From contig JAAZIU010000028.1 in the NCBI GenBank assembly GCA_012800735.1, forward strand, positions 191,245-255,244: 64,000 bases of DNA, read 5' to 3'. Positions within the stretch are counted from its first letter, which is position 1. Each line of letters opens with the position of its first letter. Both the position numbers and the translations under genes were made by a program. The notes under the pieces are model-generated. The model did no database searches. It worked only from the letters and a program-made list of their open reading frames with translations, and was not told the DNA's origin. The stretch comes from Clostridiales bacterium (GTDB taxonomy: Bacteria; Bacillota; Clostridia; Oscillospirales; CAG-272). Below, in pieces: positions 8,423-16,118 of the stretch.

Positions 8423-8920
8423 TTATTCCTTGTATTTTGCAAGGATTCCCGCGACCTCTTCCTTCTTTACGCGGCCGTAAACGGTGCCGTTGATGATCAT
8501 GACCGGAGCCAGACCGCAAGCGCCGATACAGCGGGTAGCGTCGAGGGAATATCTGCCGTCGGAGCTGGTGGCGCCGGGTTCAACTCCGAGCTCGGAGGCC
8601 ACCTCATTTAAAACATCCGCGCTGCCCTTGACATAACAGGCGGTACCCATACATATGGAGATTGTGATATCGCCGTCGTAATTCAGCTTGAACTGGGAAT
8701 AAAAGCTGACAATGCCGTAGATTACCTCCATCGGGGTGTCGGTTTTCTCGGCGATGATTTTCAGCACTTCAATAGGCAGGTAACCGTAGATTCCCTGAGC
8801 CTCCTGAAGGATAGGCATCATCGCGCCTTTGATACCGCGGTACTTCTCGATTACCGAAAGCAGCTGCTGTTCCTGTTCAGCCGTTCCTCTGAAAGGTACC
8901 GTGGTCGGTTGCTTTTTCAT
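8423..8920 (-). CDS. hydC: Hydrogenase [2Fe-2S] thioredoxin-like subunit (NuoE-like)
   Basis: 165 residues, the normal NuoE/HydC length. An N-terminal helical domain (LLSVIEKYRGIKGAMMPILQ, GIYGYLPIEVLKIIAE) precedes a thioredoxin-like fold with four cluster cysteines, two in CMGTACYVKGS and two in CIGACGLAPVM. It relays electrons to the NuoF-like subunit. It is the first gene of hydCBA; GGAGG lies 9 nt before the ATG at 8920. Two TATAAT-like boxes lie upstream on the minus strand (one at 8966-8961), but neither has a recognisable -35 element, so the promoter is unresolved and may need an activator. Confidence 0.93.
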   Translation of the reverse strand: MKKQPTTVPFRGTAEQEQQLLSVIEKYRGIKGAMMPILQEAQGIYGYLPIEVLKIIAEKTDTPMEVIYGIVSFYSQFKLNYDGDITISICMGTACYVKGSADVLNEVASELGVEPGATSSDGRYSLDATRCIGACGLAPVMIINGTVYGRVKKEEVAGILAKYKE

Positions 8921-9356
8921 GTGGTTTGACCTCCGGAAAAATTTGACAGATAAACTGTTTATTATATTGTATTTAAGGCGCGCTTATATGAACGTTTCAA
9001 AAACTCATTCGGAGTCCTCTCCGCGATATAAGCACAGCTATAAATATTATACATTATTTGCGCGTAAAACTCTATACATATTTGTTAAAATTTGCCTTAA
9101 ATTGAAAATTTATTGAAGTTGCCCAAATTAGTTGTATTATATTCACATTTTTAACGGAATAGACCGCATTTAACGGCACGGCATAAGGGGCGGGGCGTTG
9201 TTAATATTAACATTTGCGAATATTTTCGTCTTTTTATTGTTTTGTGGTCTGCGCGATAAATTATTATAATGATGATAATTTACGAAATGCTGTTGCAATC
9301 CCGCGGCTTAAGTAGTATAATAAATAGAGAGATTATCTGCGGAGGAATAGCTTTAT
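8921..9356. promoter_or_regulatory. Divergent hydC / uppP intergenic region with palindromes
   Basis: 436 bp, AT-rich, between divergent genes. It contains a perfect 14-bp palindrome TGTTAATATTAACA (9199-9212), an imperfect 24-bp dyad AAATTATTAT-AATG-ATGATAATTT (9258-9281), and the uppP promoter. The first resembles, but does not match in spacing, a Rex operator; the second has a loosely Fur-box-like character. No coding sequence or RNA gene is evident. Confidence 0.4.
9293..9321 (+). promoter_or_regulatory. Sigma-A promoter for uppP
   Basis: TTGCAA (9293-9298), 17-nt spacer, TATAAT (9316-9321), followed by GGAGG at 9341 and the ATG at 9357. Confidence 0.75.
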
Positions 9357-10205
9357 ATGTCGTGGCTTAAAGGCCTGCTTTTAGGTCTTGTTCAGGGACT
9401 TACCGAATTTCTGCCCGTTTCAAGTTCCGGGCATCTTGCGCTTACATCAGCCTTGCTGAACGGCGGGGAGAGTCTTGAGGAGGCGTACTTTTCTTTTTTT
9501 GTCCTGCTTCATCTCGCCACTCTTGCCTCGGTTATAGTATATTACCGCCGCGACGTGGTTTTGCTTATAAAGAGCTTTTTTAGCCTTGTCGGGAAACTTT
9601 TCAAGGGCAAATTTCGTCTTGATGAATATACCGAGGGCGAGCGGACCGTTGTCATGATAATCATTGCGTCGGTTCCGCTTGTCGCCGCCGCCCTGATCGA
9701 CGGCTATATCGAAGCGCTTTCTTCACATCGACGGGTGATAGGCATCCTGCTTATCTTAAACGGCGGCTTGCTGCTGCTGTCCGATTACCTGTCGGCAAGA
9801 CAGCGGCGCAAAAACGAAGAGGGAAAAGACTTGGGTCGGCTCGGACCGCTTGACGCGCTTTTGATCGGGCTTTGCCAGTTCGGCGCAATAGTTCCCGGCA
9901 TCTCTCGCTCCGGCTCGACCATCACCGGAGGGATAGCCGTCGGGCTGAAAAGAGAAACGGCGGTCAAGTTCAGCTTTTTGCTGTCGATGCCGGCGATACT
10001 CGGCGCGAATATACTCAAACTGCCGGACATGATTAAAAGTCCCGCCGCCTCAGCCGGCGCTCCGGCAATAATAGCCGGGGTGACAGCCGCTTTCATAGCC
10101 GGCTTTGCCGCGCTCGGGCTTTTGAATTTCATCGCGAAAAAAGAGCGTTTTCGCTATTTCGCATTCTACTGCTTCGCCGTCGGGCTTTTAGCCCTCGCGC
10201 TCTGA
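9357..10205 (+). CDS. uppP: Undecaprenyl-diphosphate phosphatase
   Basis: 282 residues, about eight membrane segments. It has both BacA/UppP signatures: EFLPVSSSGHL (residues 17-27) and GISRSGST near residue 180, which supply the catalytic Glu, His/Ser and Arg. The enzyme dephosphorylates undecaprenyl pyrophosphate at the outer face of the membrane and so recycles the lipid carrier for peptidoglycan and wall polymers; overexpression gives bacitracin tolerance in other bacteria. It has its own promoter (9293-9321) and a GGAGG ribosome-binding site. It starts a plus-strand series of envelope and division genes (ftsK 62 nt downstream, mltG further on). Confidence 0.95.
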   Translation: MSWLKGLLLGLVQGLTEFLPVSSSGHLALTSALLNGGESLEEAYFSFFVLLHLATLASVIVYYRRDVVLLIKSFFSLVGKLFKGKFRLDEYTEGERTVVMIIIASVPLVAAALIDGYIEALSSHRRVIGILLILNGGLLLLSDYLSARQRRKNEEGKDLGRLGPLDALLIGLCQFGAIVPGISRSGSTITGGIAVGLKRETAVKFSFLLSMPAILGANILKLPDMIKSPAASAGAPAIIAGVTAAFIAGFAALGLLNFIAKKERFRYFAFYCFAVGLLALAL

Positions 10206-10267
10206 GGAGCTTTGCGGAGTATCACATAAAATTTAATAAAACGCGGTTGATTGGAGGCGTTTTTCGA

Positions 10268-13200
10268 ATGTCTGCAAAAAAGCCGGCCGGGAACGGCAGA
10301 AAACAGACAGTAAATTCCCGGAAAAAGACACCCGCCGCAAAAAGCAGGGCGTCACAGAACAAAAAACAAATAAAAAACAAACGCGTCGCATCCGAAAAAG
10401 CCGGCAAGACTTCGATCGGAGAATACGGCGAAACCGTCAATCTCTCTCCCGCGCTTAAGCGTCAGAAGAAAGAACAGTCGGAGGAGAGACAGAGAGTTCC
10501 GCTGCCGGATCCGACGCCGAAGCGTCAATCCCCGATTTCCGGCGAGCTTATCGGACGGATATTGCTCATCTGCGCCGCCGTATTCATAACGATATGCTAC
10601 CTTTTCCCGCAGACGGCGGGGTTCGCGGGTGGCGTCAAGTCGATTCTGTGCGGTCTTTTCGGCGCGGCCGGCTTTACTTTTCCGGCGGCGATACTGTTGT
10701 TTGCCTTTTTCATGAAAAGCGACCTGATTCACCGTTTCGTCGGCTGGAGAGCCATTTCCGCTTCGGGTATGCTTATCTTTTTCGCCGTTTTTCTCCACGG
10801 TTTTTCAAAAGAGGAGATACTCGTCTCGCTGTCTGTCTCGGAGCTTTGGCAAACCGGCAAAGCCATTCAAAGCGGCGGGGTCATAGGCGGATTTTTGGGT
10901 TCGCTCATCTTCCGCGGACTCGGCAGGGCGGGGATTTTCGTAATCTCGATAGCCGCGCTGCTTTGCTTTACGATAATTTATATTGCGATATCCAACACAA
11001 AGGAAAACCTTGCCGCCGTATCGGCGCTTGCAAACGCTTTTGCGGCGATATTCAGAGGTATAGGCAACTTCGGCTCCGCGCTTGCCTCGGCGGCAAGGGC
11101 GATTTCCGAGGGTGTCGGCGCCTTCTTTATGTTTGTCCGCAGACTGGCGGGCTGGGACGACAATTCCCCCGACTCGGAGATGATCGACGACAACCGTACG
11201 ATGATTTTGAACAGTCCCTTCGCTCGGAGACCCCCGCGGCAGGCGGACGATTTCAGCGACAACTACATAACTCCCTCCCGCGCGGCTTTTGAAGACGCGG
11301 TATTGGAGCACGAACGGCGTCATGCGCCTCCCGGCGCCATGTTTGACAACACCACGGGAATGGCGCTGGATTCCGAGCGTCAGGATCCTTATCTTACCTC
11401 AAATCCTTATGTCGCGCCGGGCGAGACCCCGCCGGACGAGCCTGTTATGAAAAATCCGGAGCCGGCGTATTTTTCCCCGGCTTATCTGCCGTATGAGCAG
11501 TCATCGCCGAGCCGTCTGCGCCGCCACCGCGATTATGTAGAGGTGGTAAGGCATGATGAAACTGGGGGCGACGGAGCGTCTCTGCCCCGCAGCGACGGGA
11601 GAATCGATTTCAACCCCTCGCTTGCCGAAGTCGGAGCTCCGCCCTCCTTTGCAAAAAGGACAGAGGAAACCGCTGCAGCGGCGGCTGAAGTCGCCGCGGA
11701 AAACATCGCGGCGGCAGAAGGACAGGAACCGCCGCAGGATGATTGGCGTCAGCCCCACGAGAGCTATGATTCGGTAGACGAATACGGCTACAAGGTTCCG
11801 GCGGGATACTATTCCGGCTATACGATAATGGGACAGCCCGCAAACCTCGTCAAAACAGACGAGGCGGCTTTCCGCCGCAGATTCAAAATAGGCGTCCGAC
11901 AGTCCGGCGAATCGGAAAAAGACGGCAGCGCGCATATTCTGCGCGACGGTCAGAAGGCGGATACCGTTTCCGATGATGAAAAAATAACCGCCGCAGCCGA
12001 AGAGGGCAAGGTTCCCGTTCCGGAAAAAACAGCCGGCGCCGCATCGACAGCCCCTGCCGCTTCGGACGAAGAAACCGTCATTCCCGGCGAAATACTCGCA
12101 AAATTCAAGGGAGCGGTCGGGGACAAACCGAAAGACGCCCCCGACGAATCCTCTTCGCCCGATGAAGATAAGGCCGAATTCCTTGACGAAACGCCGCGCG
12201 ACAGCTTTGATGTCGAAAAGAACCGGCTTATCCCGCTTGATCCGAAGGAAGAGCCGCCGCCGAAACCTCCGTATGTTCTGCCGCCGGTAACGCTTCTGAG
12301 ACAGCCGGAGCGCCCGAAAAACGAGGATATCTCCGAAGAGCTCAACTCTACCGCAAAGAAACTGACTGATATGCTTACAAGCTTCAGGGTAGGCACCAGC
12401 ATAGTCGATATCTCCCGCGGTCCGACGATAACCCGCTATGAGCTTCAGCCGGACGAGGGGGTAAGGGTAAAGCAGATATCCAGTCTCGTCGACGACATCT
12501 CCCTCGGACTCGCATCTACCGGAGTGCGCATCGAAGCGCCGATTCCCGGAAAAGCGGCGGTCGGAGTCGAAGTGCCTAATAAAGTCGTCGCGACGGTCTA
12601 TCTCCGCGAGATGATCGAACACAAGGAGTTCAGGTCCGAGAAACACAAACTGCTCGTTTCACTCGGAATGGACGTTGCGGGGGAGCCTATCTACTGCAAT
12701 CTTTCAAGAATGCCTCATCTTCTCATCGCCGGCGCCACCGGAATGGGAAAATCCGTCTGCATAAACTCAATGATAATGAGCCTGCTTTACCGCGCCGACC
12801 CGGACGAAGTGAAGCTTATCCTCGTCGACCCGAAAAAAGTCGAGCTTAACGTATATAACGGCTTGCCGCATCTGCTGCTGCCGGTGGTGTCTGAGCCGAA
12901 GAAGGCGGCGGGCGCGCTGCAATGGGCGGTAAACGAGATGGAGCGGCGGTTTACCCTTATCGAAAGAGCCGGCGTCCGCGACCTCGACAGCTACAACCGC
13001 GAGATCGAGACGAATCTTGAGCTTGTAAAAGATCCCGATTTCGAAAGATGTCCGTATGTCGTCATAATAATCGACGAGCTTGCCGACCTTATGATGACTG
13101 CGCCGGATTCAGTCGAAGAATCGATTTGCCGCCTGGCGCAGAAGGCGCGCGCCGCCGGAATGCATCTTGTCATCGGCACACAGCGGCCGTCGGTCGACGT

Positions 13201-13753
13201 CATCACCGGACTTATCAAGGCGAATATCCCGTCGAGGATAGCCTTTACCGTTTCCAGCCAGACCGACTCCCGCGTCATCCTTGATATGACCGGAGCCGAG
13301 AAGCTGATCGGCCGCGGAGATATGCTCTATTCCCCGGTCGGATTCCAGAAGCCGGTTCGTGTTCAGGGTTCTTTTGTCTCTGACAAAGAAGTCGAAGCGG
13401 TGGTCAAGTTCATCAAGGACAAGTCGGAAGGCTACAGCTACGACGAGACCATCCAGAATCTTGTAGAAGAAAACGCGCAGGCGCTCGACAAAGATAAAAA
13501 GACGGCTCAGATCGACGATACCGACGATGACGACCCTATGCTCAAGGAAGCCATAAAACTCGCCGTCGATTCTGGCAAGATATCCACCTCGCTCATCCAG
13601 CGGCGGCTTTCGCTCGGCTACGGCCGCGCGGCGAAGCTTATCGACAGGATGCAGCATATGGGGATAGTATCGGAGCCGGACGGTCCGAGACCCCGCCAGG
13701 TGCTTATTTCCCATGAGCAATACATGGAAATGAAAATGAGAGAAGACGATTGA
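10268..13753 (+). CDS. ftsK: FtsK/SpoIIIE-family DNA translocase
   Basis: 1161 residues from the ATG at 10268 (GGAGG 10 nt upstream); an upstream TTG is less likely. A basic N-terminus is followed by four membrane segments (about 92-115, 121-146, 160-178, 221-245), a long acidic Pro/Ala/Glu-rich linker (about 300-680), the alpha domain, and the RecA-like motor with Walker A GATGMGKS near 821 and Walker B IIIDELADLM near 932. A C-terminal gamma winged helix (SLIQRRLSLGYGRAAKLIDRM) recognises polar KOPS/SRS sequences. It pumps chromosomal DNA through the closing septum, and in spore formers into the forespore. The linker is long compared with B. subtilis SpoIIIE, giving a protein about 370 residues larger. 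FtsK and SpoIIIE cannot be told apart here. Confidence 0.95.
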   Translation: MSAKKPAGNGRKQTVNSRKKTPAAKSRASQNKKQIKNKRVASEKAGKTSIGEYGETVNLSPALKRQKKEQSEERQRVPLPDPTPKRQSPISGELIGRILLICAAVFITICYLFPQTAGFAGGVKSILCGLFGAAGFTFPAAILLFAFFMKSDLIHRFVGWRAISASGMLIFFAVFLHGFSKEEILVSLSVSELWQTGKAIQSGGVIGGFLGSLIFRGLGRAGIFVISIAALLCFTIIYIAISNTKENLAAVSALANAFAAIFRGIGNFGSALASAARAISEGVGAFFMFVRRLAGWDDNSPDSEMIDDNRTMILNSPFARRPPRQADDFSDNYITPSRAAFEDAVLEHERRHAPPGAMFDNTTGMALDSERQDPYLTSNPYVAPGETPPDEPVMKNPEPAYFSPAYLPYEQSSPSRLRRHRDYVEVVRHDETGGDGASLPRSDGRIDFNPSLAEVGAPPSFAKRTEETAAAAAEVAAENIAAAEGQEPPQDDWRQPHESYDSVDEYGYKVPAGYYSGYTIMGQPANLVKTDEAAFRRRFKIGVRQSGESEKDGSAHILRDGQKADTVSDDEKITAAAEEGKVPVPEKTAGAASTAPAASDEETVIPGEILAKFKGAVGDKPKDAPDESSSPDEDKAEFLDETPRDSFDVEKNRLIPLDPKEEPPPKPPYVLPPVTLLRQPERPKNEDISEELNSTAKKLTDMLTSFRVGTSIVDISRGPTITRYELQPDEGVRVKQISSLVDDISLGLASTGVRIEAPIPGKAAVGVEVPNKVVATVYLREMIEHKEFRSEKHKLLVSLGMDVAGEPIYCNLSRMPHLLIAGATGMGKSVCINSMIMSLLYRADPDEVKLILVDPKKVELNVYNGLPHLLLPVVSEPKKAAGALQWAVNEMERRFTLIERAGVRDLDSYNREIETNLELVKDPDFERCPYVVIIIDELADLMMTAPDSVEESICRLAQKARAAGMHLVIGTQRPSVDVITGLIKANIPSRIAFTVSSQTDSRVILDMTGAEKLIGRGDMLYSPVGFQKPVRVQGSFVSDKEVEAVVKFIKDKSEGYSYDETIQNLVEENAQALDKDKKTAQIDDTDDDDPMLKEAIKLAVDSGKISTSLIQRRLSLGYGRAAKLIDRMQHMGIVSEPDGPRPRQVLISHEQYMEMKMREDD

Positions 13754-13793
13754 CAAACCGACAAAATCTGATTTTAATAGGAGTAAATAAATA

Positions 13794-14336
13794 ATGGTAT
13801 ATCTGTTTTTAGCCGAAGGCTTTGAAGAAGTGGAAGCGCTGACTCCGGTCGATATTCTGAGACGCGCCGGCGCCGCCGTCAGGATGGTTTCTCTTGATGA
13901 AAATCTTTATGTCAAAGGCGCGCACGGAATTGAAGTCAAAGCCGACATAAAAATCAATGAGATTGATCCCGCAAAAGCCAAAATGTATATTCTGCCCGGA
14001 GGAAAGGGCGGAACCGACAACCTCGCCGCTTCAAAAGAAGTGGCTCGTCTCCTCCGCGACGCCGCCGAAAGAGGAGTATTTGTCGCGGCTATCTGCGCCG
14101 CTCCCTCGGTATTGGGAAGAATGGGGCTTCTGAAGGGGAAACGCGCCGCCTGTTACCCCGGATGGGAGCAGCATCTTGAAGGCGCAGAGTATTCGGGTGA
14201 GCCGGTCGAGCGCGACGGAAAATATATCACCGCTCGCGGAATGGGCGTTTCGCTTGAGTTTTCGCTTGCCCTCGTTTCGGCGCTTTACGGCGATTACGCG
14301 GCAGAAAAGATAAAAGACTCGACTCTGGCGGTCTGA
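13794..14336 (+). CDS. DJ-1/PfpI (YajL-like) family protein
   Basis: 180 residues, the full family length. It starts MVYLFLAEGFEEVEALTPVDILRRAG, with the conserved Glu in AEGFEE and the nucleophile-elbow Cys in AAICAAPSVLG near residue 100. Members act as chaperones, deglycases or 4-methyl-5-thiazole-related proteins; the exact activity is disputed. AGGAG lies upstream of the ATG. It follows ftsK by 40 nt with no terminator and precedes the 5-formyl-THF cyclo-ligase gene by 3 nt, so it is co-transcribed. Confidence 0.9.
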   Translation: MVYLFLAEGFEEVEALTPVDILRRAGAAVRMVSLDENLYVKGAHGIEVKADIKINEIDPAKAKMYILPGGKGGTDNLAASKEVARLLRDAAERGVFVAAICAAPSVLGRMGLLKGKRAACYPGWEQHLEGAEYSGEPVERDGKYITARGMGVSLEFSLALVSALYGDYAAEKIKDSTLAV

Positions 14337-14339
14337 TAT

Positions 14340-14963
14340 ATGTCTTTAACAGACGTCCGACTTGAGGGTCGGGTTTCGGTAGTTGCGCAGAGGAAGCGGG
14401 AGATGCGCGGGCTTTGCCTTGAGCGCCGCAACAAACGTTCGATAAAGGAACGCAGCCGCCTCGACAAAGCGATTGTCAGCCGTATGACGGGGCTTGCCAG
14501 CTTTATATACGCAAAAGCCGTTCTGCTTTATATGCCGACAGGCGCGGAGATCGACGTCCGACCGCTTATACAGGCTTCCCTCGAAGCGGGAAAGCTGACG
14601 GCGCTGCCGAGATGCGGCGAAGACCGTTCGATGACATTTCACATTATAGAATCGCCCGAACAGCTGTCTCCGGGGGCTTTCGGCATATATGAGCCGGAAA
14701 GCGAGCTGCCGGCATATGATCCCGATGACGCGGCAAAAGACCTCGCATTGTGCGTGATACCCGCCATCGCGTGGGACAGGCGCGGATTCAGGCTCGGTTT
14801 CGGCGGAGGCTACTATGACCGCTTTCTGCCCGGGTTTGCCGGAGCCAAAGCGGGGCTTGCTTATGAGGAAGATATATTTGAAAGCCTCCCCCGCGGCCGC
14901 TACGATATACGCTCAGATTTCATCGTCACCGAAAAGGGTGTGAGGACGTTTTCCTATGGCTGA
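14340..14963 (+). CDS. 5-formyltetrahydrofolate cyclo-ligase family protein
   Basis: 207 residues. The C-terminal substrate and ATP-binding signature is intact: IPAIAWDRRGFRLGFGGGYYDRFL spans about residues 141-164. The N-terminal part carries the basic cluster RRNKRSIKERSRLDKAI that aligns with the family R-x(n)-R start. The enzyme converts 5-formyl-THF to 5,10-methenyl-THF with ATP, returning a stable folate to the one-carbon pool. The first 18 residues are longer than usual, so initiation could be at the internal ATG MRGLCLERRNKRS. It overlaps the next gene by 8 nt. Confidence 0.88.
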   Translation: MSLTDVRLEGRVSVVAQRKREMRGLCLERRNKRSIKERSRLDKAIVSRMTGLASFIYAKAVLLYMPTGAEIDVRPLIQASLEAGKLTALPRCGEDRSMTFHIIESPEQLSPGAFGIYEPESELPAYDPDDAAKDLALCVIPAIAWDRRGFRLGFGGGYYDRFLPGFAGAKAGLAYEEDIFESLPRGRYDIRSDFIVTEKGVRTFSYG

Positions 14964-15948
14964 TTTAAAGACGATAGCTCAGGACAGGGAAAAAGACCGC
15001 AGAAAGTTCCGTGCTGCGTATACCGCGCCGGCGCTTGGCGCGGCTTCGATGCTGCTTATGCTGGCTGTCCGCTATGTCGACAGCTCGGTATACACCCTGC
15101 GCGACAATATTTATCTTTCGGTCATTATAATCCAGCTGATGGTTTTCGTTCTGCCCGGTATCTTCCGGCTGCGGCTGATGGGAACCGGAGCGATAATGCA
15201 CCTGAATTTCAAACCGATAGGCATCCGCCACCTGAGATTCATCACCGACGCCGCTTTATCGCTTGTCGGGATAACGATTCTCATGAAGCTTATAATGTAC
15301 CGCTTCGGAGTTTATTCCGGAGAGTTCACCTTTTTCGGACGATTTGTGCCTTACGGTTCAATAAGAGCTGATTTTGCCGGACTTTCTTATCTGGTGCTGG
15401 CGTTTGCGGTGCTGCCGGCGGCGGCTGAAGAATTTGTCTTCCGTTCGCTTATCTTTTGCGAATACCGCGATATGGCGGGCGGAGTCGTGGCGACGCTTAT
15501 GTCTTCAATTCTCTACGCCGCCGCGGGGCTTTCGATAACTCAGTTTCCGCTTTATTTCGTTATCGGACTTACGCTTTCGTCCATCTGCTCGGTTACCGGC
15601 TCTTTCTGGGCGGCGTTCGTCGTCCGGTTGTTTTACAACCTTATCTCCCTTATGTTTGAATACAACCTTGCGACGGTTATGAGGACCTCCGGCAGCCTTG
15701 TCTTTTTCGCGTTTGTAATAACCATGCTGACGGCGTTGTTTTCTTATCTTGCGCTGACGCAAGCCGGCAGATTCTATGAGGGGCTGGCAAAGTCAGACGC
15801 TCCGAAGCCGGAATACGCGTCCGATTCTTTTGCAAAGCGGTTGCTTTCCTGCATTTTATCGCCGGTTTTTCTTATCTGTGTGATAATATTCGCGGCAAGC
15901 CTGATTCTTCCCGCCATCGGCTCGGACTTTCCGTCTGCGATGCCTTGA
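14956..15948 (+). CDS. CPBP-family membrane protein (CAAX-protease-like), probably lacking the catalytic histidines
   Basis: 330 residues with about eight membrane segments. The family motif EEFVFR is intact near residue 157 (AAEEFVFRSLIF). The second and third motifs, normally FxxxH and HxxxN/D, read LYAAAG and RLFYN, so the metal-binding histidines seem absent. CPBP proteins are intramembrane proteases (Rce1/MroQ type) or, when degenerate, membrane scaffolds; this one may be inactive. Its last residues (GSDFPSAMP) are encoded by the first copy of an 80-bp-spaced direct repeat, so the original C-terminus may have been replaced. It overlaps the folate gene by 8 nt. Confidence 0.75.
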   Translation: MADLKTIAQDREKDRRKFRAAYTAPALGAASMLLMLAVRYVDSSVYTLRDNIYLSVIIIQLMVFVLPGIFRLRLMGTGAIMHLNFKPIGIRHLRFITDAALSLVGITILMKLIMYRFGVYSGEFTFFGRFVPYGSIRADFAGLSYLVLAFAVLPAAAEEFVFRSLIFCEYRDMAGGVVATLMSSILYAAAGLSITQFPLYFVIGLTLSSICSVTGSFWAAFVVRLFYNLISLMFEYNLATVMRTSGSLVFFAFVITMLTALFSYLALTQAGRFYEGLAKSDAPKPEYASDSFAKRLLSCILSPVFLICVIIFAASLILPAIGSDFPSAMP

Positions 15949-16044
15949 TTTGACGCAATGAGCGCCAAATCGGTTCAACATAAATATGCCGTCCGAGCGG
16001 CTCGGACTTTCCGTCTGCGATGCCTTGATTGGCGCAATGAGCGC
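15919..16044 (+). repeat. Two-copy direct repeat, 47 bp at 80-bp spacing
   Basis: Positions 15919-15965 and 15999-16044 are nearly identical (GGCTCGGACTTTCCGTCTGC... then GATGCCTTGATT and CGCAATGAGCGC), differing by one base and one indel. Each copy ends in a small stem around the AATGA loop. The first copy forms the 3' end of the CPBP gene; the second runs to within 75 bp of mltG. It looks like a small dispersed or slipped repeat element. Confidence 0.75.
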
Positions 16045-16118
16045 GCCGATTCTGTCGGCACACAATGCTCGCAGACTCCACATTACTTCGTTGGTTGATA
16101 AACCGAAATGTACAGCCT

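Noticed and set aside
9199..9212. Rex operator call
   Set aside because: The half sites are TGTTAA and TTAACA, but the spacing is two bases rather than four, so it does not match the usual consensus.
11501..12646. A 381-codon frame on the minus strand opposite ftsK
   Set aside because: It is antisense to the linker and start of the motor of ftsK, with Arg/Gly-rich shadow composition and no ribosome-binding site.
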